From Erythrophleum ivorense (lineage: Eukaryota > Streptophyta > Magnoliopsida > Fabales > Fabaceae): 64,000 nucleotides of DNA. A program made the position numbers and the translations under genes. The stretch spans positions 930,001 to 994,000 of the forward strand of contig JAIUCV010000116.1 in the NCBI GenBank assembly GCA_026724425.1. Reading direction: 5' to 3'. The notes below the pieces were generated by a model. The model did no database searches, was not told the origin of the DNA, and worked only from the letters and a program-made list of their open reading frames with translations. Position 1 is the first letter of the stretch, and each line of letters begins with the position of its first letter. Of this stretch, positions 11,838-25,689 are shown in pieces.

Positions 11838-12160
11838 GTAAATTATACAGATTCTTTTTAATTTTATTGAAATTAAAATGTCTATAAATTTTTTATGAAA
11901 CAAACATTAATACTATAATTTAATTTAATTTTAAAATTTTTAACTAAAATACTCTCTATTAACCTAAATATATATATTTTTTGTTAAATATAATGACAAT
12001 TAAAATCTATTTTTTTAATTTTTATTTATGAATATTTGTATATTTAGGTTTATAGATGATATTTTAGTAAAAAAATCATAAATTATACTAAATATTAAAT
12101 TTTAAAAATAAAAAAATTTATATAATTTCAACAAATTCAAAAGAGATCTATATAATTTAC
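11838..12160. repeat. Foldback family A copy (about 323 bp)
   Basis: The left end gtaaattatacagattc is matched in inverted form by the right end, atctatataatttac, and similarity continues inward over much of each half (for example 'ttaacctaaatata' against 'tatatttaggttta'). No coding capacity. This is the best-preserved copy of the family in the window. Confidence 0.65.
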
Positions 12161-13236
12161 TCAAAAAATAATTTATAATGCCATCCTCAAAACATAAAAA
12201 TCAATAATAAAAAAATTATTTTCATCCTTTAAATTTGACTTAATTTAATCCCTTAATTTGTTTTTGTTCAATTAAACAAAAACCTTAGGGGACCATAGAC
12301 ACTAGCGAGCAAAAATCAAACTCAATAGTTCTTTTTAACTGGTTCACTTCTAAAACATTTACAAAATGCTAAAATGTGATGACTTTAACAATTTTAGATT
12401 CATGTTTGCTAGTTTATATTTAATGAGTTATACGGTTCACTGTTCACACAATTGCTATGTTGATTACATCTATTACGTAAATAACAAAAAGACGGTAACG
12501 TTGAAGCCACAAAGGGACCGTAGTTCTGTCACTTTTTCCTCTTTTATATTTAAAAAAAACACGAAATAAAAAATTGAAAAAATTGAGGAAAGGAATATTA
12601 GGGGGAATGATGTCAATGGTCAAAAATAGAAAAAATAAAGAGTAATATTATTTGCATAACATTTTCTCTTAACTCAATTTTTTTTGGGTCCAAATCTCCC
12701 ACAGCTTTCACAATGCATATGAATTCAGATGAACTCACCTGAAAAAATGTTTCAAGTAATATTTTATGTAAGACACAAGTATGGAAGACCATAGATAACT
12801 GATCCAAATTTTCTCACAATTTCATTTCAGTTGTAGGCTTTTAGTAACTTATCAAGTTCAGCATCCGAGTACAATATGAATCATCAGCGTTATTGAGCCT
12901 CCTAAACAACCTGAATTCATATCTTCAAGAACCTAATATCAGGTCACATATACCTAGTGCTAGATCATCTTTACACCTCAGCTAATGTTACATTATTTAC
13001 AGAGCCAAGAGAAGCCTCAGATGATTTAAATCCTACCAGGTCTCCATGGAAATATCCTGAAATTGTACAAAAGACTCCACCTTCATGGCAGAATATGTGC
13101 TGCTGCAAACTCTGCATTGTTAAAATAAGTAGATATATATATATAGTTTCTAGAACTATATGAAAATCTCTCTATTACCAATGGAACCAATTCTCCATAC
13201 AATCCATTCTCTGCTACTTCTTCCCATTAACTCAAG
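12161..13236. other. Intergenic, no gene seen
   Basis: AT-rich, only short chance frames. The part from about 12830 to 13236 likely contains the 3' untranslated region of the PWWP gene; a short (TA)n tract lies near 13131-13144. Confidence 0.5.
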
Positions 13237-16200
13237 TCAAGGGTTGGATGTTGGTAACACGCGGTGACTCGGCCGTGCCTGACCATTCACTGCCTCATTT
13301 ATCCTACTAAACACCACTTTAAGGGGTATACAAGCTATAACAGGACCCTTGGGCTTATCCACCACAGGTTTTCTATCCTCTTCTGATTGCCTATGGCCAG
13401 TCAGTGACGACAATTTCCTGATCTTTTTAGACAACAGCCCGGATTTCTTCGTTCTGGAAGATTTACTAAGTGAAATACGTGAAGAATTCTTGGAAAGTAT
13501 TCTTCCAGTTACTGAGTTTGGCTTAACAGCACAAAAAATGTCACCAACTTCGAAGTCACATCTGATGCCACTCAGCAATTCATCACAGTGACCATCGTCC
13601 AAAGTCTCAACAGTAAGAGGGTGTCCAACAATAGCTTTACCATTCAGTTTACTCATAAGAGAAACCAAAGGTACATGTTGTGGCCGGTAGCTGGCTTTAA
13701 CTTCAAGTTTAACTTCATATAATGAAGCATCAGAATAATAATTTCTACCAGGAAAATCCACCATTTGATATCTGGAATTGACAGCAAAGCGGGACTGGCG
13801 ATAAGGAAGCGATCTCTGAGGTGAGAGTAATCCATCAGGCAGTAGCTTCACCCCAGTTGCTGTCCCCCTGATATGCTTGCTCAGGTCATGAAATCCATCA
13901 AGATGACTTTCAGCAGCAGGTTTGCACTTAGCCTGAGAGGTACAATTGTATGAAGCAGGTACACTTAAGACGTTAAATTCAACTTTCTGACCAGCACCTC
14001 GAGAGAATCCATCTGGCTTCTCTATACCTGCCAAATAATCACTAGGTTCATCATCCCTTTCCACAAATTTTCTTGAGGCTTGTTTTCTATTTTTACTTGT
14101 ATGTCTTGAATTCCTCTTTCTTTTTGACTGCCACTTTGAACTACTTTTCTCTACTCTATGACCAATAGTATTATGACCAGCAGCTGAACTAGTAGAACCA
14201 GATTCATTCTGGCCCTCATTTTGCAATGACAGAGCTTCAGATTGACTACCATGACAAGATTGTTTTCCAAGCCCACCAACTTGAGGTTTTCCAGATGAAC
14301 AAGAACCAAGAATGGGCGAGAAACCTGAAAGATGGAATTACATCAGCAAAAGGAAAATTGTCCACCCTTTTCAAAGTTTAAACCATAGATTCAGAACATA
14401 CAAGAATGCACACAAGCAGTATGGCTAAACTGAAGCAAATCCACAGAAAAGAAACATAAACGGAAAAAGAAGGTTTAATTGAGGGAAAAAAAATGGTAAA
14501 AGAAGGAAAGCAAGTTGTACTTATATCAGCATTGACATGTTTGATTAATCAGTTGATACTTACTCCAGATCCAAAGACCAGCAAAACCACTTTACTTGAA
14601 ACAATCAAATTGTACCATAATTTTGGGACAATAGACTATGAAAACCAATAGCAATTAAAAAACTTCAAGGGAGGAGGAGTGCATGTTTAAACAAATTATA
14701 CTACACAAGAAACTATTGAAAACTGATCAAATCCTAGTTAAACAGTCCCCCAAAAAAAATATCTACCATGCATTTTGATGCAATAGTCAAAAGATCTGAT
14801 CTATGAAGACAGGCAAAAAAGCATAAAAAGGGAAAAAGAACCATTCCTCTCAAAAAAAATGAAGGATGATAATGAGATAGGAAGTATTTAGAATCTCGTA
14901 TGACAATGTACATACACAAGAAACTTCAGAATTCAAAGTACTACATATTCAAGCATACCTGCAGTATGTTTCTCCTCCCCTAGAACCCCAACAAATGGCA
15001 CATCAAATAATTTATCAGAAGAATCATTCCCAACCAGCCCTGATATGCCAGAAGCTTCATTCTCCTTGACATTGTGACTGATTTGGGAAGCATCATAGCC
15101 ATGTCCATGAACATTTAAAGCAGTCCCATTCTCACATTCAACTCCAGTAACATCCAAATTATGTAATACCAGCGGAGAGCTTTTCTTTGGCTCATTGGAA
15201 TCTAATACTGAAATCCTGCCATCAGATATCCCACAAAGTGGAGAACTGGTTGAACTAGGAAGCTGATCACAAATGACAGGAACTGACACCATGGCGGTGC
15301 TCTCCAAAACCTTTGTCAAAGGCCGGCGTCGGTTTTTCCTTTTCAAGAATTCATGAACATTTGCCACCTGTGATCTCTTCCTTTTCAGTGTTGAAGAATT
15401 ACCCTTGACACCATTTACAGAAGTTCCATTTGCCAGGCAATTTCCAGTGTTGAAGTTGTTGAGGGAAGCACTATCTTGCTGAACTACAACAGTTGTCCCT
15501 GCTCCCTGGACCTTTCTCTTTGACACTACACCAATACCAAGGTCTTCAAGTCCTCTCATTCGCTTTACTCCTTCTGTTCCATCATCTTCCGAATCATTAG
15601 GGGTTTTTCTCCTTCCCTGAACAGATTGCATCTTGGAGGAAACATTGTGATTTGGCTCTTCAAAAGATATCCCAGATTGAGATAATTCTGGAGCTGAATT
15701 AGAATTGTCTTCAGAATCACTCAGATCATCAATCACATCCTCATTTTCATCACCAGAATGAGATGTGTCTGGTGATCCTCCAGCTGAATCACCATTTTCA
15801 CTACCTGATTTGTCTGTTCTTGAATAAAAGTTTAATGGTTCTTTGCCAAGGCGAGCACTCTCTATCTCAAGAGCATGGAGAATAGCATCTTCCCTGCGAG
15901 CATACTTCACTGTTTTCTTATTGGAATTGGCAGCAGCAGCCTTTGCCTTTTCAATGCATTCATCGTACTCTCCACAACGAAAAGCTTTAACACGCTTTGA
16001 TTTTTCAAGATTATACCAATCCCTAAATAATGAAGAAATTTTGCCAAAATCAGACAGCAAGCAAAGATCAACAAATTTCCACAACTCTGACAAAATAATT
16101 CAAGAGACAGTAAGTTTGAAACCTCAATGAACGAAAAATACAATTACCTAGGGAGATCTATAACTTTACATACATCTAGTTTAAGAAAAAGCTAAGCTCC

Positions 16201-19200
16201 CTGCTTACTAACAACTTGCAGTTCTGAAAAAGGACAGCTACATCTAAATCATTGGCCACGGAGACCTAGTAAAACCAATATCTTTCATTCTAAAATGGAT
16301 TCTAGTCATTCTATAGAATTTGTTACCAGCTTAACTAGACAATCACAGAGTTAGCATCTGCAAAGGACTGACAATAATACAGGGACACGTTTCTCAAGTT
16401 GGAAGCATGAAATGTTACAACAAAGCCAAATATACATGACTGTGAGACCAACATATTTAATTACCTATCCCAAGAATGTGTCTGCATGTAAAGCAATTAA
16501 AAGACCATAAACAGAAAAAGGAGCTAGAATTAAACATATAAAGAAAAAATGATTTGTAAATCTCAATAAAGATTCCACACTGGTCTTCTGCAACAAACAG
16601 TATCAAGAAATAACATTCATATTAAGGCTCAAACAATCTCAATGCATTCCTCCACATTAGTAGCTCATACCAAACAAGATCAGTTAAAAAATAACCAGTT
16701 TCAATTGTTTCATTCAGTAAGATAATTACTTCTCATAAGTTTCAATGAAAAAGTACAGCATGACTTCCATGAAATAAGAGGAGAAATAAAGTCTAGCAGC
16801 AAAGTTTTGCAGGTGCACTTGCACCTAATATTACATAATCCCATCATAGAAATATGCAGTAGGCATGCAGTACGCCTTTAATCATTTCAACAAAATGCCT
16901 AACTCAAAACCAGTCAATAAACAAGGCTCTCCAGGTCAAAAAATTTGGTTTCCCTAGTAATGTAAATCATGAGATGTGAACCAACTTTATAGATGCTATA
17001 ACATGCCTACCTTGTTGCTACATCACATGATCTATGCTCCAACATATAAATATCAGAAGTTGTTTTCTCACCAAACAAACACTCACATATCAGCATATAG
17101 TAATAGCAAGGATAACAGTTACATTCATAAAAAGTAACAACTAAAGACATTAACAACAATAATACATTACTCTTATATCAAGAGCAAAACATTTAATTCA
17201 AAAAATAGGTTTCCAATTGACTCTTTAGAGAGATGTCCCCAATTTACATGTCTACTTGCATATTATGTAGAGTGCATAGAAGGCTTGCAAGTAATACAAT
17301 CCCAGAAAAGAATTTATCAATATAGAGGCCAAAAGAAAACCAGAGATTAAAAAGAGAAAGCCATAAAAGCTCAAGCAGTTAGGAATGTTATCCAATATCC
17401 GACAAAGAATACAAGTACTTTAAGCACATTTGTCACAACAAAGGCACAAAACTAAAAACTTAACACCTTCGTGTATCTTTTCTCAAGGCATAAAGGTCAA
17501 ATTAGCAAGCTATTACCAAACAAACTGAACACAAGAATAAATTGCACAACTTGAAAAGACAACAAGCACATTGTAATTAAAGACAATAAGAAACAGCAGT
17601 AAGGAAGGAAAACTGACTTCATTTCTTTCACTAATCTATTACATTAGATAGAGCGTGGTTTCATTGGCAGGAAGATGAAGCAAGAGTTGAAATGGATTTA
17701 TACAAGTCAGTAATTTGATACCAACGAAATGTTGACCAACTGAAGCAAAATTACATGTGTCTTCTGTAATAGCAGCAAGTCACAGGTAACACAGCAGGAA
17801 GCATCCAGCTTATTGCACTAATCTCCACAAAAGCCAACTTAGACCTAGGCCGTTCTGCTCTAACCACATGAATAAGAAAACTAAAATACCTTCTTTTTCA
17901 GATTTATTTGGGAAGGTAGTTATAAGAGTTCACCATACAAATGACTATAAGTGGACTTCTGAGAAATTTTGTTGTTTGTCTGATCAGTCAACATAGGAAT
18001 TAAACTATTCTAGAGGAGAAAGAGATGGGATACGAAAGTCAATTTATTAAAAAAAGAAAAAAAGGAAGGGGAACCTAATTTTTTGACTTCAGAAAACTGT
18101 ACCTCAACTTTTAGAAGCATTTCTATTTTAGGTTACTAGAAGTAGAACCAGCTCATCTATTTGTACAATGATTGGATATTTTTTGCACACCTGATCAAAA
18201 TACAGCCTTAACAATGTCCAATTTCCAATCTGGCAACACAATCATAATTTTGTTTCAAAATCTATAAAAGCTACACCAAAGATGCACTGGATTTATAACA
18301 ATGGCATATTAAATCCCTTTTCCATCCTTGGTACCTCAAACATTTGTATACAGATACACCTATGATGTTCATTTTTATGTAAAGAATAAAATCAAACAAG
18401 ACCAAAGATCATCAATAATATGTGACTCTCAGTCTCTCTAAATCCCCAACAAGGGCATCCCCCTTAATAGACCATGAGTTCAACAATATTAAGATGCTAA
18501 GAAAACAATTCCATCCCACAATATAGGTTTGATGGTATAAAACCAGAAACACCATATCTGGCTACAATGCACATGACCAGAGAATTTTATCCCCCTTCCT
18601 AATCATAAAACAACTAATCGTAAAAAACGCTCCACAATATCGGGATATACCCACATCTCTTAAAAAATACTGGAAGTTTTATTCAAAATATCAAAACCCA
18701 TTGTGCAATGTGAAACAAAGCATTTACCAAAAACTATGTCCCCAAAAATATACTATATGATCAAGCCAGTAGCATATAGCTCCAGCACCTTGCAAGATGA
18801 ACTTTGAGCATTAAGAATATGTTTGTTAAAGATGAAATTAGGAGAAATGGAGCTAAACAGGAATATCAGCAAAGTATCGACAGCACGTCTTCATATATTG
18901 CCAAATTTCACTTGTCCTCAACCATTCCTCCTATTTCCATCCCTGCCAAAAGCATAACTGAAAAATACATAGGAAGGCAGATATAATAAGCCCGATAGGT
19001 ATAAATCTTAGTGGTAGAAGCAACTAAGTAGGGTTCAACACTTAAGTGTCAGTCATTCATATGTAAAGAATAATACCACATAACACCAGTATTTGCCTTT
19101 GTATGAAAAGAAAGATCTCCTGGTGAAATTGATTCTAATTCCCAGAGAAAAGGAAACACATATAACTGAAATTTAGCAGAGTCTATTAAACATCAGAAAG

Positions 19201-19878
19201 ATAATCAAATTACAGCATTTTAATCCATTACCAAAAAAACAGAAGAAAGAATGGTAAAAAAGAGCTCTTCTTATTGAATAAGCTCTGTGCTAGGATATTA
19301 AGAATGGTAAAAATTCTGATAATGAATAAGCTCTGCTAGGATATTAAGATTATGATTACTTGATTAGTGAAAAACAAAAGAAAGAACTAGAGAAGCAAGA
19401 GGCACTGCCTTCTGGTGAGGATACAGCTATACCAACATACCAACACACGGTATCAGATAGTGGAACTTAGTGACAAATACATCACTTGTCACAACATCGC
19501 CCACAAACACTTTGCAAGCCCTATGTCAACAAGGGTGATACTAAGAGTCAAAAGAAAGAGGGAAAAATAAAACCTTTAAAATGTACACAACTCAATACAA
19601 AATTCATAAGCAGAAAAAAAAAAAGACTGGAGGAAAGCAAGTTGATTAAGTGGAGGGAGTAGAAACACAAGAAGAACAAGCACTTACACGCTTGCGTCAT
19701 CACGACCCAACAGCTTAACTGGCGTACCCGATCTCGGCGAAACCAAGCAACCCTCAGACAATTCATCGAGACCCATTATTCGGCCAGGCCACCACGACCC
19801 ATTTCGGCGTCGGACCCAAACCAAGCCACCCACCGACGCATCGATTCCGTTAGTGTTGGACTCTCCCGAACTACCCAT
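13237..19878 (-). CDS. PWWP/Tudor-domain chromatin protein (780 aa)
   Basis: Three coding exons, 19688-19878, 14959-16022 and 13237-14324, total 2343 bases in one frame, GT-AG introns. The N terminus carries a PWWP domain (about residues 16-90): SVGGLVWVRRRNGSWWPGRI with the variant core WWPG at 29-32, then PRSGTPVKLLGRDDASVDW. PWWP domains read methylated histone lysine and bind DNA. Next comes the plant-family block KAFRCGEYDECIEKAKAA and an ARREDAILHALEIE helix. The rest is low-complexity, acidic and Ser-rich (about 130-180) with several basic clusters that can act as nuclear localisation signals (LKRKRSQ, FLKRKNRRRP, KWQSKRKRNSRHTSK). The C-terminal block VPLVSLMSKLNGKAIVGHPL is also conserved in the family. 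The overall plan matches the Arabidopsis protein I recall as At1g51745. Intron 1 is 3.67 kb. No break seen; target genes unknown. Confidence 0.93.
16023..19687 (-). other. Long first intron of the PWWP gene (3.67 kb)
   Basis: Donor GTAAGT at 19687 and acceptor TTTAG at 16023. T-rich on the coding strand along its whole length, with no recognisable transposon, gene or nested ORF. The segment 19270-19350 contains a short direct duplication (taagctctg..taggatattaag). Confidence 0.8.
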
Positions 19879-20640
19879 TTCACCAGGTGCAAAAATAAAC
19901 AGAAAATTGTAATCCCAAAAAATCAATCTCGACCCGCCATTGTCAAACCACCGAAGTCCAGAAGAAGGCCTGAAGCCGTCCTTTTTGTGGGAGAAAGCTC
20001 ACAGCTTCAAGCCTAAAATCCCAATAAAAAATTAAAAAAGAAAATCGAATAAATTCGAGAAGAACTTTTAATCTTGCATGCAATGAAAGGGCAAAAAAAA
20101 CCCAAAAAGAATAAACAAAAAATATCATTTGACTAATAAATACTTGATCAAAAGAGAATGGCAGACGCACCCAGATAGAGCTGTGTGGCTGTGTAGGAAG
20201 AAGAGAGAGACAACTGAAGCACAGGGTTTATAACGGATGGAGATCTAGAAGAGAAATGGCATGGGAAGAAACAAAGGGAAATCAATCGCCACCAAAAGAA
20301 TAGATCTTTTGCATTTTTTATGAGTGTCTGTTAGATATTTTTAAGACTTCTCCGAATACACCCTGACTGTTTGTGTGATTTTCTGATCTTCCTTGTTGGT
20401 ATTTCCCGGTGAGATATCATCCGAGAGGGGCTGGCTCACTCGTGGCACACAGAGCGTACGGACATCAAGGGAGTGAGGCAGTGAGAGAGAGAGAGAGCGG
20501 TTCCTAGCGAAAGAAACAGAGAGAGCTTGTGATTGATGTTTGGATCAAACGTACCTTTTGGTGTCTTTATGCCAAGGGAGGGTGTTTGTATTTGCTGTAG
20601 GAAAATACGGGATAAGAGAAACAGCACAGACGGGGATTGG
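19879..20640 (-). promoter_or_regulatory. 5' leader and promoter region of the PWWP gene
   Basis: Upstream of the ATG the DNA is CT-rich on the transcribed strand, with GA/CT tracts near 20480-20500 and 20198-20210. No clear TATA box. The start of transcription is not determined. Confidence 0.4.
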
Positions 20641-20964
20641 ATACGGTTCTACTAATACGGTTTCACTAGTCCGTCCATGGCGGGACTTATCTCTTGTTTT
20701 TTTTTTTTTCTTTTGGGGCATTTTTCTTTATCAGAAGTTGGTAACTTTGGTAATAATAAGAATGAAGAAAATGTATGGCAAGAAAATTGCCATAAGAAAA
20801 TATTAAAAAAAATAAAGTTATGCATTCGGAAGTGTATATGCATTTTCATAAGCAATAGTATATATCTCTTACCAAAGAAAGAATGTGTCATAGTGGAATA
20901 ATATCGAGTAAAAAAAAAAAAGTAAAGACAACTGGAATGTTGTTATTTAGAAAAATATTTGCAA

Positions 20965-21530
20965 ATATGTATTTTTGATGTCTTAATTATTTTAAAATCT
21001 TATTTTTATCATTTAGCTTTATTTATTTTTAATTTGATCTTTTTAATTATATTTTTAATTATATTTTTGTCACTTAATTTTATTTAATTCCAATTTAGTT
21101 CTTTTACTTTTATCCTTTAATTTTATTTTATTATAATTTAATAATTAATTTTCAGAAACTATTCAAATATATTTTTCTTTTAATACTATTAAATTAAATT
21201 TCATAATAGAAAAGTTCTATATGACTCATTGATAAGATAAAAATAAAATTATTAGTTAGAATAGAACAAATTGGATTAAAATAAAATAAAATAATAAAAG
21301 TAAAATTTAAACTAAAATTAAAATATTAAATTAAAACTAAATAAAATTAAAGAGCAAACGTAAAATTTAAAATAAAGTTAAAAAATTAAATTAAAATAAA
21401 ATAAAATTACAGAATGAAAGTAAAACATAAGCAAATATTAAAGGATTAAATTAAAATAAAATAAAATTAAAAGATAAAAATAAAAATTGAGATAAAAATA
21501 AAAAATAAAAAATAAAAAATATATTTTAGC
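20965..21530. repeat. AT-rich foldback with internal short repeats
   Basis: The left half is T-rich ('tttatttaattccaatttagttctttt', shown shortened as a type) and the right half is its A-rich counterpart with several near copies of a block containing 'attaaattaaaataaaat' (near 21265, 21320, 21385 and 21445), so the segment can fold on itself. No coding capacity; boundaries approximate. Confidence 0.45.
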
Positions 21531-22429
21531 CAAAATTATTTTGCAAGAGATAGTCGTGCATTTCAAAATGTATATATGCACTTGCCATTAGAAAAGAAAA
21601 AGTGCATGCATTTTTTTATTTTCTTATTTTATAAAATAATTTTCACTTCTTCATTTTTAGAGTGGTATATAATATTATTGATAACATTTTCACCTCATAT
21701 TATCAACAATCTTTTTTAATTGAATTACTTTTCTTTATGTTTTATTTTTTAATATTAATTTTATAATAAATTGTACTAACTTCTCTTAAATTCTGATTAA
21801 ATTACATGTGATATCTTTTATTTTATAAATATCATTTGGCTCCATCCTTTAATATGATATTATTTAACTCTCTTAACATTTAATATATATTGCAAAAGTT
21901 TTTCTTCTAATTTATTATTTGTGAATGAAGTTAAATTTTTGGATAAGATTAGACTTAAATATAATTATTTATATTTTTGTATTAAATTTTCTAATAAAAT
22001 TGTAATATGTGTAAAAAAAATTTAAAAACCTAATCATATAATATTGAACTATAAAAATTATATATTTATATGTCAAAAAAATACATTTGTCATGTTTTAA
22101 TTAATGAACCTTATAATAAGAATACAAGAAATTGCATATAAATTATTTTCCTTGTGCATAATAATGTATTTATTCCAACTAAAATTACTTAACAATTTTA
22201 ATTGTCATATTAAGAATAAAAACAAAATTTTATGCTAAAATTTAACATCAATTTAATTACTTTTATTGTCATATTGAAAATAAAATTAGTCTTATACTAT
22301 ACAATAATTAATTTTATTGGCAAAAGATAAAATAAAAAGAGACTTTTATAATATCAAATGTTATTTTTGTATAGAATGTTTCAAAGATATATTAGTATGT
22401 ATGTGTATATATATACACACACATGCTCG

Positions 22430-22690
22430 CGTGTGTGTAAAAAAATTAAAACACACGCAATACAATATTCACACAAATTTGCTTAATCTTAAATTTTGTC
22501 TCTACTATTGCCTTACATTTCAAATTTTGTATGCATTAAATATTGAAATACATACACGTGTGTGTGTAAAAAAATTGGACACACACAATACAATATTTAC
22601 AAAAATTTGTTGAATCTCAAATTCTGTTTGTAATATTGTCTTAAATTTTAATTTTTTTATGCATTAAATACTGAAAATTTTTTATTGGCC
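22430..22690. repeat. Two-copy tandem repeat, unit about 129 bp
   Basis: Both copies start with cgtgtgtgtaaaaaaatt (near 22430 and 22559), contain 'acaatacaatatt..aca', and end with 'atgcattaaatatt/actga'. More diverged pieces continue to about 22960 (for instance 'ttattggccaattcaaatctc' near 22680 and 'cattagccaatcaaaatctt' near 22905). The 98-codon open frame across it is a product of the repeat. Confidence 0.65.
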
Positions 22691-24121
22691 AATTCAAATC
22701 TCAAAATTCAACGCAAATTTATATTTTGCTTGCAAAATTCCTACTCCTAGCATTAAAAATCAAAATTCCTCCATTGGTCTTATTGAAATTCCAAATTTAA
22801 AATATACAAAATAATATCTTCTCTAAATTTTGCCCTCAAACTAGAATCTCTAATTTTGCTGTAAATTTGTAGGTTTTTTATGCAGTGAATATAAAAAAAT
22901 TTTCATTAGCCAATCAAAATCTTAAATTCAATACAAACAACAATATGACTTTCCCATATTTTGCCTCTAAAAAAAATTCCCTATTTTGCTCCTACTTTTA
23001 TCCAGATTTTCAATTTCCTTATGAAAATGTTAATTTCACCTTGAAGGTTTAGGGAGATTGAGGCAATTTGGGAATTAATTCTTTTTAATATCAAATTTAG
23101 TCAAATGGGGTTATGTGGGGATAAAATTGGGATAAATTATGGCTATTTTTGGGTCATGTAACGTGTATGTGATATTTTTTGTCAATCAGTTAATGGAATA
23201 ATACCATAAGGTATAAATTGCATTCTAATTAATATATATATATATATATATATATGTCGTCATCATCATTACAATAATCGTAAAAAATATGCAAGATGTC
23301 ATAGTGGGGTAAAATAAGGAGTAAATAACGAATTTTCAAAAAAATAGGAATTTGATTATTTAAAATCATTAGTCATAAGTTTTAAATTACCTTTATAATT
23401 CATTATTTTTCTAATAAGATTTGAATACAATTTTTGTTGCCCAATGAATGGAATTTTTTTGCCAAAAATTATTATAAGAGCCGTTTCAAAAAATTTGACT
23501 CTTATATTACCTCCATATTACTTGATTGTGTGCATTTGGAGAAAGATTTTTTTTTTTTGGTTTTGTATTTCAGGATATTTTGATTTATTAACCTACGAAT
23601 TAACAAGATAAGGATAAAAATGCACAACAAAACAGTAGAGTAATTTATATTTATATATACAAGTGTGAATAAAAAACAGAAATCATGGATATTTTAGTAG
23701 TGAACAGATAAACCTTCAAATGGGCAAAAGTTATTGCTTTGTACAGGCATGATAGGGAGTTAATTATTTTATTCGAAGTCACTTGACTTTTTAGTCGTTT
23801 GTGTTACATTTAATTAGATTATTGATTTTTTTATAAAAATGTTTGTATAATATCAATAAGATATAAACTTTATTTAAAAAATAAAAAAAATTTAAACTTT
23901 GAATCAATTGCAAATAATTTTTTTACTTTCATAATTGAAAGATATGTTCTTCAAATTTTACACTTAAAAAAATAGATATTTTTGTCAATTTTCATAGAGA
24001 TTTGCTCCGAAAATAAAGGGTAATTCCCATTATTTTTTTTATTTGTGGGGGACATATTAGTATTAAAAATATATGAGAACATGCTATATTAATTATAAAA
24101 AAATTTTGACTTGACGGTTGA

Positions 24122-24155
<34 letters not shown>

Positions 24156-24589
24156 AGTTTTTATTTCTTAAAATATAAAAGCTGATAATTTTTTTTTAAT
24201 TTTAAAAGTATAGAGGACTATTTATAAATAACCTAAAACTTTAGGGACTTTTTGTATTTAACCCTTTTGTCTTTAATGATATAAACTTTAGTAATAGAAG
24301 AAAGATTATTGTATGAATTGAAATTAGAATAAATATAAGTATTAAAAATTTCAGCAAATGTGAATGTAATTTATTTCATGAAATGTGATAAATGGGCACA
24401 TTAGTAAAACTAGTATAAAAAGAAGGAAAATATAATGTAATTTTTTATATTTTTGTTATTTTTAATTAAAATAGGATAAGTATATAATTTTTATAACTCA
24501 ATGTTACATGATTAATTTTTTAAAAAAAATTTATATATGTCATAATTTTATTAAAAAAAGGTGGTGGTAAAAATATAAAAACTTATACC

Positions 24590-24840
24590 TAAGTCAAGTC
24601 TAATAAAAAAAACTTTTACAAGTTCTTTATATTTTGACTATTAAATTATCCCATTAAAACATAATAAATTTATGATTTTTTGATAATAATATGATAAATA
24701 TATGATTTTTGTAAATAAATATATAATTTTTAATTAAATTATATATTTATTATATTTGAATTGAAAATTCATATATTTGTTATATTTTATTAAAAATTTG
24801 ATGACAAAAATATATTAAAAAAATTGTTACAAAATTCAAA
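24590..24840. repeat. Foldback family B copy
   Basis: Arms with 'aaaacataataaatttatgatttt' type sequence and its inverse around a centre near 24715. See the copy at 4100-4330. Confidence 0.45.
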
Positions 24841-25149
24841 AGTTGCCAAGCACTATTGTAGTAATTGGCTTTTCAAAGTGATATGGAACGGAGCGTGATG
24901 AGGATCACGCAATTAGCATTTTTTAATAATGGAAAATTTGAAAAGAATTTAAATTAAAAATATTTATATTGAAATATTTTAAATTTTAAAATTATTTTTA
25001 AAGATTTAAAGAAAAAATGTTAATTTAAAATCTTGATTGTAATTTTTTAATATATTTTTAAAGAATAATTTTAAAATTTAAAATTTATCCAAATAAATTT
25101 CTTTAATTTGAATTTTCACCTCTAATTTTCCTTTTAATAATCTTGTATT

Positions 25150-25390
25150 GCTATGACGTATCCGCTTTGTGGGGAAAGTGCAAGCTACTTATGAATGTAT
25201 CGAATCTGTATATTTATTTGCAGCAGACTCTTACGTATTAAATATAGTTTCTACACTTGTCCCACATGCATCGTGGGCCCCACCTACAAATATAAATACA
25301 GTTATTCAAACGTCGTCACTCCCTGTTTTGCTTCTCGTGTCGTTTACTTGAGAAGGGAAGAACGCAAACGGCGGTCACCGTGAATCTAAT
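25150..25390 (+). promoter_or_regulatory. Promoter-like island without a recognisable gene
   Basis: Moderate GC in a very AT-rich setting, with a TATA-like caaatataaatac at about 25287-25299, followed about 30 bases on by a C/T-rich stretch of leader-like appearance. Downstream DNA on the plus strand is AT repeat with no coding frame. Could be a stranded promoter or a regulatory island of the GDH-like or PWWP gene. Confidence 0.25.
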
Positions 25391-25689
25391 TGTTAGGATA
25401 ATATATATATATTTCTTTTTTTTATCCATATATATATATATATATATTTCGATTAGCATATCCCTTAGACTTGTTCAAACTAATTTTGCTTTTTGAGAAA
25501 ATTTTAAGAATACGCTTCTTTTTATATTGAAGTGGCGTATATATAAGCTCTTAAACAATTAAACTCCAAATAAAATAAATTGAGCAATGAAAATATAAAA
25601 CTAAAGAAAAAATTATAAATAATTATCAAGCTGTTCTTATTTTATAAAAACCTCTCAAAATTTTGTGGATAAATTAATAATTTAATATT

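Noticed and set aside
22317..22613. Open frame of 98 codons on the plus strand
   Set aside because: It lies across the 129-bp tandem repeat and reflects the repeat, with no recognisable domain.
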